This document shows, one piece after another, positions 54,912 to 64,000 of a DNA stretch of 64,000 nucleotides. The translations under genes were made by a program, and so were the position numbers. The first letter of the stretch is position 1. Each line of letters starts with the position of its first letter. This DNA comes from Eledone cirrhosa (taxonomy: Eukaryota; Mollusca; Cephalopoda; Octopoda; Eledonidae): positions 186,663,540 through 186,727,539 of the forward strand of contig OZ024743.1 in the NCBI GenBank assembly GCA_964016885.1, written 5' to 3'. Below the pieces are notes generated by a model. It was not told where the DNA came from, searched no databases, and was given only the letters and a program-made list of their open reading frames with translations.

Positions 54912-55495
54912 TTATGTGTGTGTATATATATATATATATAATGCATAAGTGTAAGGTGGTTATGCTGGTGTAATGAAAAAAAGCACCCAGTCCACCCTGT
55001 AAAGTGGTCGTTTTAGTGACATAACAAAGCACCTATTCCACCCTGTAAAGTGGTTGTATTGGTGATACAAGAAATAAGCACCCAGTTCACCCTGCAAGGT
55101 GGTCATGTTGGCGACATGTCAAATAAGCATCCAGTCCACCCTATAAGGTCGGTTGTGTTGGTGACTTTACAAAAAGCACTCACTGCACCCTGTAAAGTTG
55201 TTGCGTTGGTGGTTCAACAAAAAGCACCCAGCCCACCCTGTAATGGTGGTCATGTTGGTGACACAAAAAAAATGCACCCAATCCAACGTGCCAGCTGGTT
55301 ATTTTTGTGCCATAATAAAAATCCTCCCAGTTTATGCTGTAAGTGTGGTTGACATTAGAAAAGCATCCAGTCATAGAAACCATGCTAAAAACATCTCTGT
55401 ATGAACAAGATAAAGTCACCTGACCTGACTTGTCTCAGAATGCCAGGACAACTTGTCTAAACCATATTAGTGTGGAAAATGGACGTTAAATGATG

Positions 55496-55534
<39 letters not shown>
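54912..55534 (+). repeat. LINE/SINE 3' tail with ~8 tandem monomers, TA-bounded
   Basis: (TA)n at 54922-54940, then from about 54951 roughly eight ~45-60-base monomers of the form GCACCCAGTCCACCCTGTAA, AGTGGTCGT.. Next come the core (GGTTGACATTAGAAAAGCAT), the terminal block (AACCATATTAGTGTGG, GGACGTTAAATGATGGTGAT) and (TA)n at 55499-55534. Perfect stems occur in monomers at 55054-55070 (TTGTAT/ATACAA) and 55104-55118 (CATGT/ACATG). Its apparent ~100-codon frame is a by-product of the monomer periodicity. Confidence 0.85.
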
Positions 55535-55537
<3 letters not shown>

Positions 55538-55763
55538 CTCAATTTAAATGGTGCAGTTAATGTAGATATCATGGCTGTTCATTGTTCTGTAACATCTGTT
55601 CCAACAGAGTTGACAGATATGTAAGCAGTGTTTTCAGAATCTGATGTCACTGCAGGGTCAAGGCATACATAATTCTTGAATCCTTGATGCTGGTGTGAGG
55701 CTGGTTTGACAAGTATACTTAATGAATATGTTATTCTGTACACTGCCAAAAACATTTATATTT

Positions 55764-56190
55764 TTATAAAGACTGCATTGATATGGCCATGTGATGCATA
55801 ATATGGATGAGAGCTGCACAAAGAAGTGCATGGCACTCAAAATGGAAAAGGAAGATTTAGAAGAACATGGAATGAAATCATAAAGGCTGACTTTGAAAAG
55901 CTGGACACAGAATCAAGATGGCTGGTGATTATCATACTACAGAAGACCTACATCCCTATACAGGCAGAATAAAATAAGAATGAGGAGGATGGCTGTAAAA
56001 GGCAGATAGATGTAACAACATTCAGGTTACCTCTTCCATCACCCCCTTCTCCCTACCTACCCCTCACACTCTTGATCTCTCCCACCATAGTTACCCTTAA
56101 CCCATTCAGTCTCCCCAGACCCATTCACATCCTTGACTCCATGAGAATGGGGAAGATGGCCATAAAAGGCAGAAAGATGGAAGAAAACTA
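55764..56190 (+). pseudogene. LINE C-terminal relic with a different 3' end
   Basis: LHWYGHVMH, MDESCTKKCMALKMEK and a degraded remainder match WYGHVMRMKDDSCIKRCRAL of the PHD-finger LINE. After the stop it does not carry the usual tail. Instead AGGATGGCTGTAAAAGGCAG (55988) recurs as AGATGGCCATAAAAGGCAG (56153), a ~165-base spaced duplication with a pyrimidine-rich stretch between. Confidence 0.7.
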
Positions 56191-56793
56191 TTAGTTATCT
56201 AAGTCCAAGATTAATGAACACATACAAACACAAATGTTCACTTACACATACACATTGTTAATCAGTGATTAATTCTTGGTAAAATAAGATTATGATTAAA
56301 ATATTGAATATTTCATATGATACATAGTAAACAAACTATCTTTTTAAAGGAAGAGTAAGATCAATATATTCATTGACAACTGCTGAACCCTTCTTCCACT
56401 GTAGCCACCACTAGAATTTACAGGTGCATAGGACAAGAAGGGATAATCAGCAATTCTAATATTCATATTGAAAATGCTGTTTTATGACTCTCTGCTATGG
56501 ATTTAGAGGTTTACACGTTATTTTTTAAATTGATGAATTTTAAAACAATCTTTATTTTAAAAATAAAAATGGCTTAGACATTATAATACAATAGGAGGAA
56601 ACATAATAGTACCACTGATGATCTCATAGGTGTGTGATGAAAGAACTTTGATAGACTATATATTTATATCTGTATTTTTAACCTTTGGTCAATCAATGAG
56701 AAACATTGATTGCCAGATAAATTAACAAAGGAGATATAAAAGATACAGAAGCGAAAAACCAATCCAAACCAAACAATGAGTGTGTTTTATTAT
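56191..56793. other. No gene assigned
   Basis: A GC-richer patch at 56385-56460 was examined on both strands as a possible exon and not accepted. Confidence 0.4.
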
Positions 56794-56975
56794 TGCGGTG
56801 AATTGGCAGAATTGGTCGGACACCATGCTTTGATGCATAGAGTTACGGCCCTTGCTATTCTGAGTTCAAATTCCGCCAAGGTTAACTTTGCCTTACAGGG
56901 CCAATAAAATAAAGTACCAGTAATGCACTGGTTAATTGCTGGCCTTGTCCCAAAAATAGAAACAATTATTATTTC
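56794..56975 (+). mobile_element. SINE family B, full length, sense
   Basis: Head GTGAATTGGCAGAATTGGTC, ATGCTTTGATGCATAGAGTT, B box CTGAGTTCAAATTCCGCC, body CAATAAAATAAAGTACCAGT and tail AATAGAAACAATTATTATTT. It is the clearest complete copy with 45661-45850. Confidence 0.9.
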
Positions 56976-57808
56976 TAGCAATATTATAACAATATGACCC
57001 TTCCCAAGTATAACAATATTTATTTTTTAAGTTATCGGTCTAAAATGCACTATTAAAGTTGTGTAGTTATTTTCTAAACTAACTAACTAACTAAATAGGT
57101 GGATAAATAGATAAATCTTGCAATGCTCTAACAAAATTGCTGCAAGTAACTTTTGATTGTTACATGAAAACATGTTCTCACAACAACTGTTATTGTGAAA
57201 TAAACCAATGAAATAGAGAAAAAGGCTAACAAATTATCAAATATAGTTTAACAACAGCCATTAAAATTTAGATAATACCTCGCTCAAACTTTCTTTTTAA
57301 ATATTTCACTCCTCTAGTCACATTAAACTTTTACATTATCTTCGTATTAGCAATTTTATATAAATGATTTTAAATTAAAAAATAAATTAATAAAAATTAG
57401 CTATAAAACATAGAAAAAAATAAAATAATATTATTCAAATAACTATGAAACTAAATAAAAAAGGGTTATTAAAGTCCAGCCACTATTCTAAATATTTTCC
57501 AGTATGTGTGCCAAATTTGCTTGTTACTCATAGCTTAGAGGAATCAATTTTTACAAATGGCTGCACTCCAATGGCTGAATTAATTGATAACTACAGGAGG
57601 AATGCAGTTAAGAGTACAAGAATAATATTAGACATTTTACAATTTCAAACATAAATGGTAGTTTGGATAGTATTTTTTATTAACATCACTATAATCACCA
57701 ATGCCACAACTAGTAAATACTATCTTGATGTGCATTACGAATGATAATTAAAAAAAAACAAAAGAGAAGAATATAAATAAAAACACAGCAACAACATATT
57801 TTACATAC
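56976..57808. other. No gene assigned
   Basis: AT-rich. A plus-strand frame at 57445-57654 ends in a stop and contains LEESIFTNGCTPMAELIDN. It could be a terminal exon after TATTTTCCAG at 57501, or chance; not called. Confidence 0.35.
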
Positions 57809-57872
57809 TTTATATTTTCCAGCCATCCTTTTACAATTTTTGGCTGAATAAGCCTCTTTTTCAATTATACAT
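57809..57872 (-). CDS. Candidate exon upstream of 50742-50883
   Basis: Minus strand: acceptor GAGTGTATGACAG, 64 bases, donor TATAAA|GTATGTAAA. One base completes a codon, then 21 codons (CIIEKEAYSAKNCKRMAGKY..) end in phase 0, matching the phase-0 start of the exon at 50742-50883. Short length and a modest acceptor make this tentative. Confidence 0.3.
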
Positions 57873-58489
57873 CTGTCATACACTCATAATCATTACCTAC
57901 AGCATTCTTATAGTGCAGTACTGACATATTTTTAGTGGTTATTTTTGTGAATCATCACTTATCAACAGACAAATGGAACCAAGCTAATTCCGTTCAATAT
58001 TCTCACAGCATTGACCAACAAAAACAAACAAGATCTGGAGAGCTGCATTTTTGGCAGTTCTGTTCAACTAGATCTAATTGTTATAGAAAAGAGCTGCATG
58101 GAATATTGATTTCCATCTCCATTGCTAAAGCAGATGAAAAAGAGGCTATATTGGCTGGATTTATTGATCTGATTAGACAAATACATACATTCATATCTGT
58201 TTATATATATGAATAAAGAAAATATATACAGATATATATATATATATATATATATACATTCATACATGCACTTTTATACATATATATCATTTAGAGAATT
58301 AGGTGATAGACTTACACACTCACATGCATACACATAGGGGTAGAAACAAACATATACATGCATATTTGTCTGTAAAGTCTCACACACACACGCATATATA
58401 TATATACACACACAAATTGTGAGAGAAACGAAGACACAGACATACACAACCCAAACAGAGACATGCACACACACACACACACATCATTA
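57873..58489. other. TA/CA-rich DNA, no gene assigned
   Basis: (TA)n at 58231-58256 and (CA)n at 58378-58480. A plus-strand open frame at 57935-58216 has no supporting signals. Confidence 0.45.
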
Positions 58490-58590
58490 TCATCACCATT
58501 TATCGTCCATTTTTCCATGCTAGCATGGGTTAGACGAGTTGTCCTTTTGTGGGACAAGCCAGGTCAGATGACCATGTCTTGCTGATACAT
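58490..58590 (-). repeat. Truncated LINE/SINE 3' tail, antisense
   Basis: TATCATCACCATTTATCGTC, the palindrome CCATGCTAGCATGG and TTGTCCTTTTGTGGGACAAG. It stops at GCTGATACATACATATATAT, where LINE copy 3 begins. Confidence 0.75.
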
Positions 58591-58605
58591 ACATATATAT
58601 ATATA

Positions 58606-59387
58606 TCATCATCATCGTTTAACGTCCATCTTCCACGCTTGCATGGGTTTCGACGGGAGTTTTCCCACTTGAGGCAAGAGTGGTTGTCTTACTAGCATAC
58701 GACTGTCAGGCGGTTTTTCTACAGCTGGATGCCCTTCGTAACACCAACCACGTTTACAGTGTGGACTGGGAGGTTTTTACCGTGTTACCTACACGGCCAC
58801 ATTACAGCGTGGACTGTGTGTTTTTTTGTCGTGACACCTACACGACCTCATTTATTTCGGACTGGATGTTGTGGTACCAACATAACTTTACATCGAAAGG
58901 GGTGGTGTGGATGGGGTGGGGGTAGTGGGACGGGGGTGTATTTTTGTTAGAGGTGCCTACTGACTGTAGTAGGTTTCACTTTGTACTTAGGTAAGGCGGG
59001 TCTTCTGTATTACTGTGTAGCGCCAAAGATCTCGGTCGAGTGACATTGTCTTGGAGAGGTGTAAGTGTGTGAGGGCGGAATTTATCAAGTCGTCCCAGGT
59101 TTTTCTGGGTCTGCCTACTCCGTGGCTACCGTCTATTTTTATTGCCCTGCACTTTTTTATACAGCTGTCGTCTTTCATGCGCATCACGTGACCATACCAA
59201 CGTAGTCTTCTCTCGAGTAAACAACATCTGATCCCTCTTATTTCTAATTTTTCCCTTAGTTCGTTTATGCTTTGCCATTCACGTATATTACTATTACACA
59301 TCCAACGGAGCATGCAAGCTTCATTCCTCTCCAGTCTGCGTATATCCTCTGCACACAATGCCCAGGTCTCACTGCCATGTAACATTG

Positions 59388-59391
<4 letters not shown>
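58606..59391 (-). mobile_element. PHD-finger LINE, copy 3, TA-bounded, strongly 5'-truncated
   Basis: Antisense: ATCATCATCATC at 58606, then the tail (CACGCTTGCATGGG, GGCGGTTTTTCTACAGCTGG, CTGGATGCCC), monomer stems 58780-58796 (CCGTGT/ACACGG) and 58828-58846 (GTCGTG/CACGAC), and the 3' untranslated region. The coding end reaches to 59391, where (TA)n of ~45 bases begins. TA also precedes the 3' end (58590-58605). It is close in sequence to copy 1. Confidence 0.9.
58987..59391 (-). CDS. LINE C-terminal coding fragment
   Basis: 134 codons and a TAA stop. It starts at AMLHGSETWALCAED, the truncation point, and continues ERNEACMLRWMCNSN, ERRLRWYGHVMRMKDDS, IDGSHGVGRPRKTWDDL and LHLSKTMSLDRDLW. 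It aligns without gaps to the C-terminus of the frame at 27500-28780, differing at few residues, so the two copies are recent relatives. It lacks the reverse transcriptase core and the PHD-like finger. Upstream in-frame codons come from the TA tract and would read Tyr-Ile repeats. Confidence 0.88.
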
Positions 59392-59439
<48 letters not shown>

Positions 59440-59462
59440 GCATATATATATATATATATATA
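59390..59462. repeat. (TA)n microsatellite
   Basis: Two TA runs, 59390-59436 and 59443-59462, split by CATGCA. Confidence 0.95.
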
Positions 59463-61247
59463 CACTAAATAAATATTAATGTTAAAATTACTATATGCAT
59501 ATCTGTGTATAACAAATATAGGTGTGAATATGTGTGTGTCTCTGTGTATAGATTGAAATGTCTGCAAAATGTTGAAAAATATCTTGAGATATCTATAAAT
59601 GTACATACACTAACATGCAAATACATACATAATCACACATACAGAATCTCTCAAGCATAGACATAGTTACAGGAATTTTCATTAGGTCTGATTAGAGTGT
59701 TATATAAACTAATGATTATTTACCATTCAGCTATTTGGCAACAATTTCGTTGCATCATAAGCAAGACAATATTCATTGACTAATACTAAATCTTTCTTTC
59801 TTTCATAGTGCCATCAATGAGGAAGACTTATAATTAATACATTGTGAGGTTTATATGTGTATTCTCAGCAAATGTCTTAAAGTCAATATAAACCTAATTT
59901 TATGCAGCTTTGAATTGCTTATGCAAAGTTATATGTTTTATTTTCTGAGGGAATACTATAAATATAGGATATTCTATTCTATGAAAGCTTTTCATTCAGG
60001 TAATACAACAGATACATTAATTTGACTACACCAATAAAAATGAAATAGTTGACTGAGCTTTCAGCTATGTACAATATGTCTATAATTAGGCTAATAGATG
60101 TTCTGTCTTGATATTATCATGTGAATATCAATAAAGACAGTTAATATATATTTGGTATTCTAATATAAACTTAAATAAACAGCAACATCAAATATTTTAG
60201 AGTAGGTTTATATAATTTTTATGTCAAGAAATAGTTTTATATTTTTAATATAAATGATTAAGAGTATCCAAGAATAAAAGAAAACTGCTTTATTTGAAAG
60301 TCGTTATCTGTTTTAATTTTATCAGATATGATTGAAACAGCTTATTACATTGAAGGCTTGTTTCAATTATGTCTATGCTTATAACATTGAACAGACTATG
60401 GTAGCTGGTTCATATTCCATCTCTGTATAATCACATAGAGGTCATCATTTTGTAGGAAACAAATGGCATTGTATTAAATCGAATAAACTACAAAACGAAA
60501 CATTCATATAGATGTGTGTATCATGTGCATGTCAAAAGAGTAGCTTCACTTTTCATACATTGATACACATTGATACATACATTACGAAAGACATTCACTC
60601 TCACATATTATATATACTAGCAGAAAACACTCAGAAGCTAGAGTTTCTGCTGGTATATTCAATAATTCTTAGTTGGTATTAATTCCTTTACATTTAACTG
60701 TCTGAACTTTAAAAGTTTTATTTTTATTCCGCACTCCCAGTATTACCTTTGTAGTACCCAGACTGGGAACCACAGGTCAAGTTCAAGATTGATTCAGTTA
60801 ATTGCAAATTAGTATTTAGGGAGGAAAATACTTTGACAACGAAAGGGAGTTTGAAAAGAAATCTGCCAATCTGATCAGTAACAAATAGGTTAAACATTTT
60901 TTGAGAAATACATTTGGGTGCACAAGACTGAATAAACCAATATATATATAAAGAAAGGGAAGAGAGATGGTATTACATATTCAACCTCGTTTTATTCCAT
61001 TATGTTATCCTGTTAATCCTGTTATGCACATTTCAGAGGTACAGCAAGGTCATTATTCAGCGATTATTCAATACATTTTCGTCAGACAGGAAGTTCGAAC
61101 GTAAATAAAAATAAAACGTAAATAAAAATAAAAATAAAGTTTGCTTTTGTTGATATGCAACTGTGGAAGATGGGTTTATATTTTCGCATTTGACAAGCAT
61201 ATTGTTGATAGATTGATTAGATCAGCCAACATTGATTATCATATTAC
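59463..61247. other. No gene seen
   Basis: AT-rich. Contains a 15-bp imperfect hairpin at 60612-60658 next to a TATATA run. No exon supported. Confidence 0.4.
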
Positions 61248-61273
61248 ACACACACACGTGTGTGTGTGTGTAA
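61248..61273. repeat. (CA)n/(GT)n self-complementary tract
   Basis: ACACACACACACGTGTGTGT and continuation form a perfect palindrome of about 26 bases. Confidence 0.9.
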
Positions 61274-61343
61274 AAAGTAAACAGAAAAGCAAACGACATA
61301 GTACAATGAAGAATTATATTAGTTTAATGCTTGAAATAATAGG

Positions 61344-61385
61344 AAAAGTGTCTCAATGTTTCGGACATTAGTCCTTCCTCAGAAG
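61344..61385 (-). ncRNA. Hammerhead-like core (weak candidate)
   Basis: Minus strand: CTGAGGA (61382-61376), a GGAC-TAAT-GTCC hairpin with one unpaired A, then GAAA (61362-61359). It fits CUGANGA, helix II, GAAA, but helices I and III are not apparent. Such motifs are known in Penelope-like elements, and a relic of one lies 1 kb away on the other strand. Confidence 0.25.
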
Positions 61386-62339
61386 ATAGAATGAGAAATA
61401 AAAGAGAAAATAGAAAAGTAGAGAATGAGAAAAGAAAGGGATGGAAAAAATTGAGAAAAACAACAACATATGTATTCAGTCAACCATTTATATGTGTGTG
61501 TAGGATATCCATAGATAAAAAGCCAAGGAAAACGATGCTTAATTTCTTACAAGAGAGCTTATTTAGTGTAATTAAAATTTCATACACTTAAGATGTATGT
61601 GTAACCTTGGGTTTTAGGGTCGAGTTATGGCCACCACTGGAGCCATTTCAATGATGCCCTCTCATCAAGCATCAAGACAGAATTGTGAAAAAAACAAAAC
61701 AAATACTGTTAGTCCTCTAAATTTGGTATTAATACAATGGAGAGGTCTTTTCGAGAACAAGGGAGGCAATTCTTGAGTTCTGAATTTTTTGGGGCTAGAC
61801 ACTTTGAAACGTGTATGTGTAATGTGCATCTGACTTGAGTTGTAAGGTAATCATCTAAAAAACTTAAACACTTTAAAGGAGTTCATTATAAATAGAGATG
61901 GTAGATTGTTAACGCTTGAGGGGCTAAGTGAAGTAACTTCTGATGGGATATATTTACAAATGGTTGTATGTAATATAGTATGCAAGTTATTTTTCAAACA
62001 TTTAAATCTCTTCTAAAAGCTTCCCAATAATTAAAATCTGAACATAAAAAAAAATGTTTTAATTGTATGTTTGTTAGCTAGTGTGTAATGTGATTTTGTA
62101 AGGCTAAAACCGCTTTCAACAATCTATTATGTTGTGTGAATGTGTAAGTAAATGTGATGTGTTTAATGTTTTGTGCATGACTGAGAGGAATAGGTGCATG
62201 GAGGAGTTCGCAGGTCTGGTGAGGGGGGATCTTGTGGTGTGGGTTTCCAGTTGGACAGGAGATGGCCCTTCTGATGCACACATAAACCCTACCATAAACT
62301 GAATGAGAGGCTAAAATATATCAACTGAGGATCCTTCCA
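61386..62339. other. No gene assigned
   Basis: Mixed sequence, GT-richer at 62065-62270. No coding or repeat family recognised. Confidence 0.4.
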
Positions 62340-62640
62340 ACTACCTATGGTGCCTAACATTAGTCATAAAATCTTGAAGTTAACATCAAAAAGAGTATTA
62401 TTTAAGAAGGTAGTGCCATACTACAACAAGGCCCTTCGAGATAGTAGATTTAGAGAAGAAATCAAATACATGCCTGATAGACCCTCACCTAGGAATAGAA
62501 ATAGGAAAAGAAAAATAATCTGGTTCACTCCTCCATTCTCACTTAATGTGAAGATCACTGTAAGTGAGAGATTCTTAGACCTAATTGATTTACCCCACAC
62601 CATAAATACAGTAAGATCTTCTATCAACATTTAGTGAGAA
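62340..62640 (+). pseudogene. Penelope-like element relic
   Basis: An open frame of 95 codons (62347-62634) has VPNISHKILKLTSKRVLF, YYNKALRDSRFREEIKYM, RKRKIIWFTPPFSLNVKI and RFLDLIDLPH. The block (R/K)-x-I-I-W-F-N-P-P-F-S-x-N-V, preceded by Y-x-x-A-L-x-x-S-G, lies between the reverse transcriptase and the GIY-YIG endonuclease of Penelope-like elements (family knowledge). A continuation out of frame (VRISYSCPA) fits KVSYSCMPN. Neither catalytic domain remains. Confidence 0.75.
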
Positions 62641-62942
62641 TATCTTATTCTTGTCCAGCATCCATGAGATGGTGAGCAAGTATAAACAAACCAGATGAGA
62701 AGTATTTAACTATGTTTCTGCACCAACCACGAGATACCACATCTATGATGGATGACTCATATACCATTGAGTACTTTTGTTTATTGCATCATGATCTGCT
62801 AATGAGAGTGACCAGATCTACCAATTAGTAAAATCCTCAAACTTAAATATACTATATATATATCTTATTCTCTTCTTCTTCATCCACTTATTTCTGAGGG
62901 TGTTGTGGGGGTAGAGTTCTCAAACACTCCCTCCAGTAAGTC
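62641..62942. other. Unassigned
   Basis: May include further decayed Penelope-like sequence; no clear motif. Confidence 0.35.
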
Positions 62943-63087
62943 CTGTCAGAAGCAACCATTTTCAACTGATCTGGCTGGATCCCCAAGCGTGACCAGCCAA
63001 GCTCATGGATGTTATCCAACCATCTTTCTCAGGGTCTACAAAATGATTGGATAAAATCCATCAGTTGGAGATGGTTGCTTCTGACAG
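62943..63087. repeat. Two-tier inverted repeat
   Basis: Outer arms 62943-62970 (CTGTCAGAAGCAACCATTTT..) and 63060-63087 match at 25-26 of 28 positions. Inner arms 63005-63019 and 63047-63061 (ATGGATGTTATCCAA / TTGGATAAAATCCAT) match at 14 of 15. Confidence 0.8.
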
Positions 63088-63719
63088 TTTTTCTTTCATG
63101 ATAAAGTTTAGAATTAATACCAATAAACACTGCAAAGACTTTCATAGATTAGATTGAAAATATTATATAAACTGGAAGGACACAATAAAGTTGGAATTGA
63201 GACTGATTGTGAGGATTGTTTCTGATTTCAGTGATGTCTGTAAATAGTGAAAAATCAATGGAGATTAATTAGAGGTGTCGCTATTTTAACAGATCGAAAT
63301 ATTGGCTTTGGGTAAAATTGTTTTCCAGTTTACAAACAGAAGTTAAAGACATAACTGAAAGAATATAAATGTTATAAGTTAGAAGCTTCAATCAAGAATA
63401 TAAAACAGATAATTTTAGATGAAAATTTAAATAGAATATCTAAAGTTCTGAATAATTATTAGCTAATATTCCCTTCTTGTTATTTGCAAGTTATATAAAA
63501 ATCTATAATAGTGTTCTAATAATCTGCTATAATTTGCTGCTAAGTTTCACTGAAGTCATTAAAAGTGTTAATAACTAATATTCAACACAGCAAGAAAATC
63601 TGAAATGGTTTAATAAAGAATTACACTGACTCTTGCTTTGCTACTGAAGTTACATAAATTCCTGGGTATATCTGAGGCACTGATTTCTATAGCACCAGGT
63701 CTTTTCCTATCAGCTCTAG
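63088..63719. other. No gene seen
   Basis: AT-rich sequence. Confidence 0.4.
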
Positions 63720-64000
63720 GAAAAGTGTTGAGGAGAGGGAGAAAGAGGGAAGGGAAGAAAGGGGAAGGTCAGATAAAGTGACATGAGAAGGGTTGAAGAG
63801 AGATTATGAAGGATAAAAAAGGCAAAAGAGACTGACAGAAACCAAATGACAGAGAAAGAGATAGAATGAGGGGGAAAGAGGGGGAAAGTGAAGAAGGGAA
63901 GGAAGTTGGGTAAAGTGACACAAGGAAGAAGAGGGGTTATGAAAGATAAAAAGGGCAAAACAGATTCAAAGAGGCCAAATGAGGGAATAAAATGGGAAGA
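63720..64000 (+). repeat. Purine-rich tandem duplication (~140 bp unit)
   Basis: Nearly all-purine plus strand. AGATAAAGTGACATGAGAAG with GGATAAAAAAGGCAAAAGAG recurs about 140 bases later as GGTAAAGTGACACAAGGAAG with AAGATAAAAAGGGCAAAACA. It runs to the window edge, so the array may continue. Confidence 0.75.

Noticed and set aside
55050..55352. 100-codon open frame
   Set aside because: Open only because of the ~55-base tail monomer periodicity; the same DNA is clearly non-coding repeat.
56385..56470. Possible minus-strand exon (IADYPFLSYAPVNSSGGYSG)
   Set aside because: There is an acceptor-like TATTAG, but no acceptable donor follows and the frame does not join any neighbouring candidate exon.
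57445..57654. Plus-strand 69-codon frame that could be a terminal exon
   Set aside because: Plausible composition and an upstream TTTTCCAG, but no partner exon on the plus strand, and the opposite strand also has a strong acceptor here; evidence is balanced.

Overview
The window reads as intergenic and intronic DNA of a cephalopod mollusc, most likely an octopus. This is inferred from the sequence, not looked up. It is strongly AT-rich and crowded with long (TA)n, (CA)n, (GA)n and (GAT)n tracts. It carries many copies of tRNA-derived SINEs and of a LINE with a distinctive 3' tail (ends in CCATGC-NN-GCRTGG, GGACGTTAAA, then GATGATGAT). There are no bacterial-type operons, rRNA genes, complete tRNA genes or CRISPR arrays.

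Host genes. Short coding exons with splice signals lie on the minus strand. One at 14193-14300 encodes a charged helical, coiled-coil-like segment. A second set (57809-57872, 50742-50883, 46975-47029, 42992-43110, 23747-23964, 23375-23527) can be read in phase as the 3' half of one gene with armadillo-like repeats, ending in a stop at 23375. The first and third exons of that set are weak. I do not recognise either gene.

Transposons. (1) A LINE family with a C4HC3 PHD-like finger between its reverse transcriptase core and its C-terminal region: long open copies at 27500-29180 and 40441-42736, a 5'-truncated copy on the minus strand at 58606-59391, and older relics at 5865, 8130, 29945, 34087 and 55764. 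(2) A SINE (44089-44427, second copy 37232-37545) that shares the LINE 3' tail, plus many solo tails. (3) A second tRNA-derived SINE family with about fourteen copies. (4) Relics of a second LINE family (16770-17670), a retroelement polyprotein C-terminus in four copies, a Ty3/gypsy-like pol (51540-52660), a Penelope-like element (62340-62640), a Helitron helicase (25135-25455) and a non-autonomous Helitron (38029-38854). (5) Small TTAA-ended MITE-like elements, one split by a SINE.

Most notable pattern. LINE, SINE and solo-tail copies are repeatedly bounded on both sides by (TA)n tracts, and several large hairpin palindromes also sit directly on (TA)n tracts. The tail contains a ~50-base monomer, present 1 to about 8 times per copy, that forms a small hairpin with compensatory base changes between copies. 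This suggests a LINE/SINE partnership that targets TA microsatellites and recognises a structured, expandable tail.
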